A stretch of 38,904 bases of DNA from Psychrobacter sp. FME6 (GTDB taxonomy: Bacteria; Pseudomonadota; Gammaproteobacteria; Pseudomonadales; Moraxellaceae), in contig NZ_RRYW01000021.1 of NCBI RefSeq assembly GCF_014861365.1, positions 1 to 38,904 on the forward strand, read 5' to 3'. Below are positions 1-6,978 of this stretch, one piece after another. Every line of letters starts with the position of its first letter. Position 1 is the stretch's first letter. The notes below the pieces were generated by a model, which saw only the letters and a list, made by a program, of their open reading frames with translations, ran no database searches and had not been told where the DNA came from. A program made the position numbers and the translations under genes.

Positions 1-56
1 ACGATCTAAGTATAGCTTATTCTGAAATATCTATGCTAATTGATGACACGCCCTAG
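1..56. mobile_element. Terminal end of an insertion sequence (partial, cut by window edge)
   Basis: Bases 41-56 read TGATGACACGCCCTAG. The reverse complement of this 16-mer occurs again at 31912-31927, followed by a similar TTAG tract, so it behaves like the terminal inverted repeat of a mobile element. The adjacent hydrolase reading frame begins abruptly at base 56 without a start codon, as expected if the element inserted there. The transposase would lie outside the window to the left. The IS family cannot be assigned from 56 bases. Confidence 0.55.
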
Positions 57-805
57 ACACTCTGGATGATAGAGACATTCTATCTAATAGTGAAAAACGT
101 AAAATTCGTGATGCACTCAAAGAGTCGTTCGGTGAAGAGCAACTAAAAGAACGGTTTGAGCTAAGTGCATTACCACAAGTAGATACGGCTGTGTTTTTAT
201 CAGCGCCTTTTCGTGGCACTGACTACGCAGACCGCTGGTTCACACGAGCACTGCGCCGCATTGTCTATTTACCCGTTGGTTTGGTAAAAACAGTCACTGA
301 CAACCTAGCAACGATTGCAACCCAAGGCGACTTGGCACAGAACCCACTGGGAGCTTTATATTTACAAAATGGTGCCAGCCAACTAAGTGATAAGTCTTCC
401 TTTATACAATTAACCAAAGACATCCCCATCAATGATCGCATCACCTACCATTCAATCATGGCCAATAACGATGCTGATATCACCAAAGGTCTGGCCCAAA
501 TGCAACCCGGCGGTGCAAAAATAGATTTATCACAAGCAGTAAAAGAAGATACTAAAGATAAATCCAGCAATACGAATAACACTTCGAATCAGCCAGCCGA
601 ACCGCTGGTCGCTGCGGTGACCATTGATGAGAACATCAGCCAAGCACTGACTGAGCGTTTATCAGATGGCATCGTCCCTTATACCAGCGCTCACTTAGAT
701 GGTGCCACCTCTGAAACCATCATTAGTGGTGGTCATAGTATTCAGTCTAACCCACAAACCATCTTGACCTTGCGCCGTATCTTGCATCAGCAATTAAAGC
801 AGTAA
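56..805 (+). pseudogene. Alpha/beta hydrolase (lipase-like), 5' end removed by IS insertion
   Basis: An open frame runs from the IS boundary to TAA at 803-805. It carries the C-terminal two thirds of a secreted or envelope-associated alpha/beta hydrolase of the type common in Moraxellaceae. The segment VFLSAPFRGTDYAD is the strand and loop that follow the nucleophile elbow. SDGIVPYTSAHLDGA supplies the likely catalytic Asp, and GGHSIQSNP the catalytic His near the C-terminus. The GxSxG nucleophile motif should lie upstream and is absent, so this product cannot be active. The first in-frame ATG is at 191, inside the fold, and has no good ribosome binding site. In-frame coding sequence continues upstream of it to about base 56, which shows that the real gene was longer. 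Substrate unknown; a lipase/esterase role is inferred from the fold only. Confidence 0.7.
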
Positions 806-990
806 CAATATAAAGCTGTCTAACAATACAAGTACACAGGTAATAATAAGGTAACAACTATCTATATATCGTTTAGATACAATATATTTTAAATCAATTT
901 TTATAGGTGTAATCGTAATAAACTACCGATAAATCTCCTTCATTAATTGATAAGTATTACTACATAGCTGTTTTATTATAGACAGTGTTT

Positions 991-1004
991 ATTGGTATAC
1001 CAAT
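991..1004. repeat. 14-bp perfect palindrome
   Basis: ATTGGTATACCAAT is a perfect palindrome in the long non-coding stretch upstream of the oxidase operon. It lies about 590 bp before cydA, so a direct operator role there is uncertain. Confidence 0.4.
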
Positions 1005-1025
1005 AGGCTCGTCGTGACAATTAAT

Positions 1026-1287
1026 AACGGCTTTTTTGAGTGCCATCGAAGCGCTATTGATACTGATTCGTGACTAATAGGTGTGTGGCAATCGTAGCGC
1101 ATACCTTGCACCATGCTCAATGGAAGCGCATAATATATTGAGATTAAATCAAACCAAACGGCTTTTTTGAGTGCCATCGAAGCGCTATTGATACTGATTC
1201 GTGACTAATAGGTGTGTGGCAATCGTAGCGCATACCTTGCACCATGCTCAATGGAAGCGCATAATATATTGAGATTAAATCAAACCA
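1026..1287. repeat. Perfect tandem duplication, 2 x 131 bp
   Basis: Unit 1 is 1026-1156 and unit 2 is 1157-1287. They are identical base for base, with the match ending one base beyond the second unit. Each unit begins AACGGCTTTTTTGAGTGCC and ends ATTAAATCAAACCA. No convincing gene runs through it. The short minus-strand reading frame across unit 1 has no recognisable product. Absence of any mismatch indicates a recent duplication. Confidence 0.97.
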
Positions 1288-1343
1288 ATTGTTTTATTTA
1301 ATACAAAATATTTTTAATTTATAGGGATATAAATTATTCACTT

Positions 1344-1422
1344 TAGCTAAACAGTTTTTGCTTATACCTACCAGATTGTGTGTCATCTCTATCATAATAC
1401 TTAAGCAAAAACGGTTCAGCTA
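1344..1422. repeat. Imperfect 21-bp inverted repeat, possible MITE or large hairpin
   Basis: The left arm 1344-1364 (TAGCTAAACAGTTTTTGC plus TTA) pairs with the right arm 1402-1422 with only two mismatches, around a 37-nt loop. The arms are too far apart and lack a T-run for an intrinsic terminator. It resembles a short element with terminal inverted repeats, or a regulatory structure in the cydA upstream region. Confidence 0.7.
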
Positions 1423-1596
1423 TATGACATTTGCAGCTAAATAACACTTAGCCATTGCCCGTAAATTTTGTCGCCTAGTTAACATTCTTGGCTCAATGCT
1501 CAGATGTATACTTAGCATTATAGACAGCTACGGACAGTTACTTGAGCGTATCATGGAAGCTAGCGCTATTCAGCTAACAGATAAGGGTAACCGTTT

Positions 1597-3105
1597 ATGT
1601 TCGCTACATTTATGATCAGCCAGCTTGATGCGCTGACGCTTGCGCGAATTCAATTCGCTTTTGTTATTTCATGGCATATCGTCTTTCCTGCTTTTTCTAT
1701 CGGACTTGCCGCTTTTTTAACGGTGCTCGAATTTCGCTGGCTCAAGAGTGGCGAACCTATCTATGCCGAAGTGTATAAGCATTGGGTAAAAATATTCGCC
1801 GTTGTCTTCGGTATGGGAGTGGTGTCAGGCGTCGTCATGTCTTACCAATTCGGCACCAACTGGGCAGTCTTCTCCGATAGAGCCGGTAACGTCATGGGCC
1901 CATTATTAGCCTATGAAGTATTAACGGCGTTTTTCTTAGAAGCCTCATTCTTAGGTATTATGCTGTTTGGTTGGGGGCGGGTCAGCAAGCGCATGCATTT
2001 TGCCTCAACAGCGATTGTCTCCATTGGTACGCTGATTTCAGGTTTTTGGATTTTGGCTGCTAACAGCTTTATGCAAACTCCTCAGGGCTTCATGATGGGC
2101 GCTGATGGCCTACTCTATCCAACCAACTGGCTTGAGATTATCTTCAACCCATCGTTCCCTTATCGCTATGCACATATGATGACGGCGGCGTTCTTGACTA
2201 CTGCCTTCGTCATCGGTGGTATCGGTGCTTACTATCTGCAATCTAAAAAGCATACTGAACATCGTAAGCATGGTCGTGTGATGCTGGGCATGGCAATGAT
2301 TATGGCTATCTTTGTTGCGCCTATGCAGATATTAATTGGTGATATGCATGGTCTTAATACACTTGAGCATCAACCAGCGAAAGTCGCAGCTATGGAAGGT
2401 ATGTGGGAGAATGAGCGCGGGGCGCCGCTCGTGTTATTCGCTATTCCAGATCAAAAAGCGGAAAAGAACCACTATGAAGTTAAAATCCCTTACCTATCAG
2501 GTTTAATCCTCACGCATTCATTAGATGGCGAAGTAAAAGGCCTCAAAAACTGGGTACCAGAAGATCGACCTTATGTTCCTATTGTGTTTTGGTCATTCCG
2601 AGTCATGGTTGGGATTGGCATGTTAATGTTGCTTGTAGGTCTGTTTAGTCTCTATAAGTATTTTAAAAAGCAACAATTTGATCCTGAAAGCAAATGGTTC
2701 CACAGAGCGTGGATGATGATGACGCCACTTGGTTTTGTCGCTCTATTGGCTGGTTGGTTTGTGACCGAAACCGGTCGTCAGCCATGGACAGTATATGGTG
2801 TTATTCGTACCGCCGAGAGTATGTCACCCGTTGCTGCACAGCAAGTTGCCACCACGCTGATTGGCTTTATTGTGCTGTATATCTTCGTGTTTGGTGCTGG
2901 TAGCTTTTATATCCTACGCTTGATTGCCAAGGGTCCCCAGCCTTACGAAGACCCTGCTGACGATAACTTCTATGAGCACTCCGTTACTGAAGGTCAAGGT
3001 CGTACGTTAAGTGGTGATAATAATGCCAGTGACAAAGTAGAACAGGATTCGGCTGAAAGCATCGACACACCAGCGAATGATAAAGACGATGGAGGGTTAC
3101 GCTAA
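1597..3105 (+). CDS. cydA: Cytochrome bd-type quinol oxidase subunit I, cyanide-insensitive (CioA) type
   Basis: Subunit I of the terminal oxidase that oxidises ubiquinol and reduces oxygen to water at the inner membrane. It has 502 residues and about nine membrane helices. His27 matches the heme b595/d-site ligand, and His193 and Met337 match the heme b558 ligands. GRQPW is at 393-397. The Q-loop is short, and the sequence (ARIQFAF, GDMHGLNTLEHQPAK) follows the Pseudomonas CioA type rather than E. coli CydA, which has a longer Q-loop. Members of the CioA branch are typically cyanide-tolerant. The start at 1597 has AAGGG nine bases upstream. The stop overlaps the cydB start by one base (TAATG), indicating translational coupling. 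The hydrophilic, acidic C-terminal tail (about 460-502) is probably cytoplasmic or linker-like. The name cioA would also be appropriate. Confidence 0.95.
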   Translation: MFATFMISQLDALTLARIQFAFVISWHIVFPAFSIGLAAFLTVLEFRWLKSGEPIYAEVYKHWVKIFAVVFGMGVVSGVVMSYQFGTNWAVFSDRAGNVMGPLLAYEVLTAFFLEASFLGIMLFGWGRVSKRMHFASTAIVSIGTLISGFWILAANSFMQTPQGFMMGADGLLYPTNWLEIIFNPSFPYRYAHMMTAAFLTTAFVIGGIGAYYLQSKKHTEHRKHGRVMLGMAMIMAIFVAPMQILIGDMHGLNTLEHQPAKVAAMEGMWENERGAPLVLFAIPDQKAEKNHYEVKIPYLSGLILTHSLDGEVKGLKNWVPEDRPYVPIVFWSFRVMVGIGMLMLLVGLFSLYKYFKKQQFDPESKWFHRAWMMMTPLGFVALLAGWFVTETGRQPWTVYGVIRTAESMSPVAAQQVATTLIGFIVLYIFVFGAGSFYILRLIAKGPQPYEDPADDNFYEHSVTEGQGRTLSGDNNASDKVEQDSAESIDTPANDKDDGGLR

Positions 3106-4121
3106 TGTTTAACTATGGTGATGTATTAGATTTACCCTTAATTTGGGGCGGCTTGATTGCCCTGTCTGTCTTTATTTATGTGCTGCTAGATGGCTTCGAT
3201 TTGGGCTGTGGTATCTTGTTCCCATTTGCTGGCTCCGATAAAAACCGTAGCCGCATGATGAACTCTATTGCTCCTTTTTGGGATGGTAATGAGACATGGC
3301 TGGTGTTGGGCGGTGGTGGTTTGTTTGCTGCCTTTCCCGTTGCTTACGGCATCATTATGACTGGACTTTATTTGCCCGTCATCTTTATGTTGTTTGGCCT
3401 TATTATGCGCGGTGTGGCGTTCGAATTTCGCTTTAAAGCATCCTCGCACCGCTATGTATGGGACTCTTTCTTCTTTATTGGTTCTGTCGTTGCTACTTTC
3501 TTCCAAGGCATTATGCTTGGGGCACTGGTACAAGGCTTAGAGGCGAGCAATCGCTTATATACGGGTGGACCGTTTGATTGGCTCAGCCCTTTCTCAGTGA
3601 TGTGTGGTATCGCCCTTATGATTGGTTACGCGCTGCTTGGTTCGACGTGGTTAATTATCAAAACTGAGCACAAGTTACAAATTTGGGCACGTAAAGTTTC
3701 TGGCTGGATGCTAAGCGCGCTGGTACTAGCGATGATCGCTGTTACGATTTTTATGTTCTTTTCAGATATCGATGCCCTCGAAGGCTGGTTCAGCTTCCCA
3801 GGTCTCTTCTATCTGGCACCGATGCCAATTATCGTCGTGCTATTATTTTTCTTGATGCGTAAAGACTTAAAAAGTGAACGCGAATACCGTCCATTCTTAT
3901 TAACTGTCGCATTGTTTTTGATGGGCTATATTGGGGTTTGTTTCGCGATATTCCCTTATATCGTGCCGTATCAAATGACGATTTATGAGGCGGCGGCTGC
4001 AGATACTTCATTGTCATTCATGCTGATTGGTGCCGGTATTATGCTGCCGATTATTTTAAGTTATACTGCTTTTGCCTATTACACCTTTAAAGGTAAAACG
4101 GATCATGAGCACATGTATTAA
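3105..4121 (+). CDS. cydB: Cytochrome bd-type quinol oxidase subunit II (CioB type)
   Basis: Partner subunit of the bd oxidase, 338 residues, almost entirely hydrophobic with eight to nine predicted membrane helices. The N-terminal motif LLDGFDLGCGILFPF is the family signature of CydB/CioB. The usual length is 335-380 residues, so the gene is complete. The start ATG (3105-3107) shares its A with the stop of cydA and is preceded by a strong GGAGGG at 3091-3096 inside the end of cydA. This confirms the operon. The third gene, a small membrane subunit, begins 85 bp downstream. Confidence 0.95.
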   Translation: MFNYGDVLDLPLIWGGLIALSVFIYVLLDGFDLGCGILFPFAGSDKNRSRMMNSIAPFWDGNETWLVLGGGGLFAAFPVAYGIIMTGLYLPVIFMLFGLIMRGVAFEFRFKASSHRYVWDSFFFIGSVVATFFQGIMLGALVQGLEASNRLYTGGPFDWLSPFSVMCGIALMIGYALLGSTWLIIKTEHKLQIWARKVSGWMLSALVLAMIAVTIFMFFSDIDALEGWFSFPGLFYLAPMPIIVVLLFFLMRKDLKSEREYRPFLLTVALFLMGYIGVCFAIFPYIVPYQMTIYEAAAADTSLSFMLIGAGIMLPIILSYTAFAYYTFKGKTDHEHMY

Positions 4122-4206
4122 GAAGAATTAATCGCCAATAGTTGCTGTCTGTAATGGCGGCAACTAAACCTAACCAGCTGATTCATACGCTAACTAGGAG
4201 CTCGAT

Positions 4207-4323
4207 ATGAAAAATCTTAGTAAAAAACAATCACAATGGGCATGGTTCATTGGTTTATACTTTGCAGGATTTTTGGTTGTATTTACCATTGCGCAACTAA
4301 TTAAACTGGCCATGGGTGTTTGA
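4207..4323 (+). CDS. Small membrane subunit of cytochrome bd oxidase (DUF2474-like, CydX-like role)
   Basis: A 38-residue protein directly downstream of cydB. The ATG at 4207 has AGGAG six bases upstream. The sequence is basic at the N-terminus (MKNLSKKQSQ), then has a single membrane helix (WFIGLYFAGFLVVFTIAQLI) and ends KLAMGV. Short one-helix proteins in this position stabilise bd oxidases: CydX in E. coli, and the DUF2474 family next to CIO-type operons. The pattern of a tryptophan before the helix and IKLAMGV after it resembles DUF2474 more than CydX. This is family recognition by eye, not a search result. It is probably cotranscribed with cydAB. Confidence 0.8.
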   Translation: MKNLSKKQSQWAWFIGLYFAGFLVVFTIAQLIKLAMGV

Positions 4324-4335
4324 TAGCCAACCCTA

Positions 4336-4473
4336 TATAGTTAAAATACTTTAAAAACGCTACGATACTGCTGGTATAGTTTTTTTGTAGCCTCTGTCTG
4401 CGTAGGCACAGCAAGCTAGAAAAAACGGTACCCGCAGTACTTGATGTATCGATTTTACTTTTCACTGACTATA
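4336..4473. repeat. MITE-like element, family A copy 1
   Basis: A 138-bp element bounded by TATAG and CTATA ends (left TATAGTTAAAA, right TTTTCACTGACTATA). It holds an inner imperfect inverted repeat: TACTGCTGGTATAGTTTTTT on the left mirrors AAAAAACGGTACCCGCAGTA on the right. The core between them is GTAGCCTCTGTC...GCACAGCAAGC. The same core recurs at 16352-16497 and, inverted, at about 26556-26600. Confidence 0.7.
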
Positions 4474-4480
4474 CATTCAT

Positions 4481-4519
4481 AAAAAAAGCAGCGTCGATTA
4501 TTATCAACGCTGCTTTTTT
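4481..4519. terminator. Bidirectional intrinsic terminator between the cyd operon and murU
   Basis: Perfect 13-bp stem AAAAAAGCAGCGT / ACGCTGCTTTTTT with a 12-base loop. The A-run on one side and T-run on the other allow termination in both directions. This fits the convergent cyd operon (plus) and amgK-murU (minus). Confidence 0.9.
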
Positions 4520-4554
4520 ATTTCTAACTTTGTCACGTTCGAACTCTGTCACGG

Positions 4555-4618
4555 ATAGTCAAAACACCTTAAAAAACGCTACAGTACTGCTGGTATCGAT
4601 ATTACTTTTACTGACTAT
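4555..4618. repeat. MITE-like element, family A copy 3, internally deleted
   Basis: A 64-bp element with ATAGTC and GACTAT ends. It contains the left part of copy 1 (TTAAAAAACGCTAC, TACTGCTGGTAT) joined directly to its right part (ATCGAT, TTACTTTTACTGACTATA). The central core present in 4336-4473 is missing. It ends just before the murU stop codon. Confidence 0.65.
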
Positions 4619-4640
4619 ACGTTGGAATTTAATAGGAGTT

Positions 4641-5369
4641 TTACGCCCCTAAATGGTTATCAGCACCCTTGTTTTCAATAAACTCATTGACCTGCGTCAA
4701 ACGCTCAAGTGTACCAACATCTACCCAGTTATCCGTTATAACCTCAGCAGTAATTTGAAACTTTATCATCGCTTGTTTAAGCAGTGGCGCTAGTGCAGCG
4801 GGCTGACCAGATACCAGCCCATCGACCAGCCTGGGTGACATAACACTGATACCAGCAAAGGTATATTTATCGGCATCTCCAATGGGCTCTTCACTAGCAA
4901 GACCATTATTAATGGCGAAATCACCACCATTATTGTGCTCTGGATTGTCTATCAATAATAGATGCGCGCGCTGATCGGCGCCCAGCGTATACTCTCGCAA
5001 CTGGGCAAAATCATAAGTCGTCCAAACATCTGAGTTGACCAAAATAAACGGCTCGTCTCTTAGCTTGCCTGTCTGTAACGCCTGAAAAATCCCACCTGCG
5101 GTTTCTAACGGCTCGTCATCTTCCACTGACCAGTGCAGCTTAACGTTATATTGCGCACCATCACCCAATGTATCCATCAGCTTGTCAGCCAACCATGACG
5201 CATTGATAGTGATGTCAGTGACACCGATCGCTTGTAACGCTTTAATATGCCAAACGATAAGCGGCTGCCCAGCCACCTCTACCAATGGTTTGGGGGTTTC
5301 AAGTGTTAACGGACGCATACGCGTACCCTTGCCAGCAGCCAAAATCATGGCTTGTTTAATCGTAGACAT
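4641..5369 (-). CDS. murU: N-acetylmuramate alpha-1-phosphate uridylyltransferase MurU
   Basis: A cytoplasmic nucleotidyltransferase that makes UDP-MurNAc from MurNAc-1-phosphate and UTP in the peptidoglycan recycling shortcut of pseudomonads and relatives. It has 242 residues. The sugar-nucleotidyltransferase signature LAAGKGTRMRPLT is at residues 10-22, PKPLVEVAGQPLI at 26-38, and the metal-binding NSD at 112-114. The ATG at 5369 is preceded by AAGGA at good spacing. It lies 100 bp downstream of amgK on the same strand, the order expected for the pair. The bidirectional hairpin at 4481-4519 is the likely terminator. The main alternative is a glucose- or mannose-1-phosphate nucleotidyltransferase, but the amgK neighbour and proximity to lptD-surA argue for MurU. 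Confidence 0.9.
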   Translation of the reverse strand: MSTIKQAMILAAGKGTRMRPLTLETPKPLVEVAGQPLIVWHIKALQAIGVTDITINASWLADKLMDTLGDGAQYNVKLHWSVEDDEPLETAGGIFQALQTGKLRDEPFILVNSDVWTTYDFAQLREYTLGADQRAHLLLIDNPEHNNGGDFAINNGLASEEPIGDADKYTFAGISVMSPRLVDGLVSGQPAALAPLLKQAMIKFQITAEVITDNWVDVGTLERLTQVNEFIENKGADNHLGA

Positions 5370-5469
5370 GTGCGTTCCTTATTATTGTTGTGATTGTTAT
5401 TATTGCTTCGATGAAAATTTAGCCATGCTCAAACATAAAATGGCTAAAGAAATCCATTGATAACGTATC

Positions 5470-6591
5470 CTAGATATATTGCTGGGCAAACTTATTTTGA
5501 TACGCTGGCAATATAGTCTCTCTTAGGTATTCGTTAAACGGTGCTACCGCTTGTTGCATATGCTGGCTGCCACGCGCCTCTAACCATTCTAGCTCAAAGA
5601 TCAAATCACGCATGACCTTTGGAATATCAGCCAAATAGCGGTCTTTGCCATCGCGCTTAGATAAGCGAATGAAAATCCCCAGCACTTTTAAGTGTCGCTG
5701 TACACCCATCACGTTCATATCGTTTTCAAGCTGCTCTACACTATCAGCAGTGGCTAGAGCGGCTTGTTTTTGTAATTGCCAAAAGTCATGAACCCATTGC
5801 GATATCTGACTCTCTGACCACTCAACATAAGCATCGCGCACTAGTGACACCAAATCATAAGTATAAGAGCCGACGACGGCATCTTGAAAGTCAATCACCC
5901 CTAGACGCGAATAATTTTCTTGGTCTTGCATGAGATTACGACTGTGATAATCACGATGGACGATGACTTGTGGCTGCAACAAAATCTCTTTTATTAATGC
6001 GGATTTAAAATCCTCCCATAAGGTTTTATCAAGTGCAATACCGATATAAGGTATAAACCAGTCACTAAATAAATCCATCTCACGATCTAATAATGCTGTG
6101 TCATAATCTGGCAATTGATGTTGCGACCTAGCCGTCTCGACTGGGATGGTTTGTAGCGCAACCAACGTCTGCATTGCCAACTGATAATGCTCATTGGTTT
6201 GGGTAGGCGCGGCATCGACCAATAAATGGGCAAACTCTATCGTGCCAAAATCCTGCAATACCAAAAAGCCTTTTGCCACATCTTGGGCGATAAGTGCAGG
6301 CACATTGATCGCAGATGACATCAGCTTGGCGACGCTAATAAATTGACGCATGGCGTCTTGTTCGTCAGCAGAATCCATGACAATATAACGCGCTGTTTCG
6401 ACTCCATCACTACCCAACAACTGGATACGATGATATTGGCGGGCGCTAGCGTCACCTGGCAAGCTGTCCAATTTAAAGTTTTGACCAGCAAATACTTGCT
6501 GCAACCAGCTCTCTAATTGCTGTAGGCGGCTATTGATATTTGTCTCGGTTGTATTAGGCTCTAAAATTATTTTATCAGTCATAAAAGGCAT
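5470..6591 (-). CDS. amgK: Anomeric N-acetylmuramate/N-acetylglucosamine kinase AmgK
   Basis: An aminoglycoside-phosphotransferase-fold sugar kinase that phosphorylates MurNAc (and GlcNAc) at C1 and hands MurNAc-1-phosphate to MurU. It has 373 residues. The Brenner-type catalytic motif VHRDYHSRNLM has Asp214, and the metal-binding VIDFQDAVVGSYTYD has Asp234. The N-terminal GDASARQYHRI (46-56) is the typical nucleotide-binding start of this family. The start at 6591 has no strong ribosome binding site; Met4 is an equally possible start. It is transcribed divergently from lptD across 387 bp, the same neighbourhood as in Pseudomonas (murU-amgK / lptD-surA). This recycling route bypasses the first de novo step blocked by fosfomycin. 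Confidence 0.88.
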   Translation of the reverse strand: MPFMTDKIILEPNTTETNINSRLQQLESWLQQVFAGQNFKLDSLPGDASARQYHRIQLLGSDGVETARYIVMDSADEQDAMRQFISVAKLMSSAINVPALIAQDVAKGFLVLQDFGTIEFAHLLVDAAPTQTNEHYQLAMQTLVALQTIPVETARSQHQLPDYDTALLDREMDLFSDWFIPYIGIALDKTLWEDFKSALIKEILLQPQVIVHRDYHSRNLMQDQENYSRLGVIDFQDAVVGSYTYDLVSLVRDAYVEWSESQISQWVHDFWQLQKQAALATADSVEQLENDMNVMGVQRHLKVLGIFIRLSKRDGKDRYLADIPKVMRDLIFELEWLEARGSQHMQQAVAPFNEYLRETILPAYQNKFAQQYI

Positions 6592-6978
6592 CGCAGGTTA
6601 AATATAAGTCGTAAACAACTAAAGTAGTGATAAGTCGGGCGAATACTTGCTAAAATAGTGGCATCTTTAGTCACAACAGCTGCTGTCATAATGAAATTAA
6701 AATAGCATTCAATATTTAGCGCTGGGCACAGTCTCAGCAATTATTTAAAAATAGCTTGTTAAAACACCGCTTAGCTATATTATAAATTTTGGTAAATAGT
6801 GTAGCTGATTTGGTTTTTTTTGACTATGATTAGTCGTCATTATATGTAAAACATCTAAACTCTTAAAATAATAGTATTTATTAGTGGGTTTTTAGTCGCT
6901 TATTCACTGTGTTATATCTATCAGTAATACGGTTAATAAATTCAGTATCGCTATCCGATAAGCTCTGCAATCATAGGT
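6592..6978. promoter_or_regulatory. Divergent promoter region between amgK and lptD
   Basis: 387 bp of AT-rich DNA without a gene. A possible sigma-70 promoter for lptD is TTGTTA at 6756-6761 and TATTAT at 6778-6783, spaced 16 bp, leaving a leader of about 190 nt. I found no clear sigma-E consensus and no strong hairpin. The amgK promoter is not identifiable by eye. Confidence 0.35.

Larger units (their letters stand above)
806..1596. other. Long intergenic region upstream of the oxidase operon
   Basis: About 790 bp without a supportable gene. It holds the 14-bp palindrome (991-1004), the 131-bp tandem duplication (1026-1287) and a large imperfect inverted repeat (1344-1422). The last 170 bp before cydA should contain its promoter, but I see no consensus -35/-10 pair or clear FNR/Anr box that I would defend. 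Confidence 0.6.

Noticed and set aside
989..1177. 62-codon minus-strand frame across the tandem duplication
   Set aside because: No recognisable protein, no ribosome binding site, and it merely follows the repeat sequence.
4336..4618. CRISPR-like array made of the repeated segments
   Set aside because: The copies differ in length, are imperfect inverted elements and are separated by a terminator. There are no regular repeats, spacers or cas genes.
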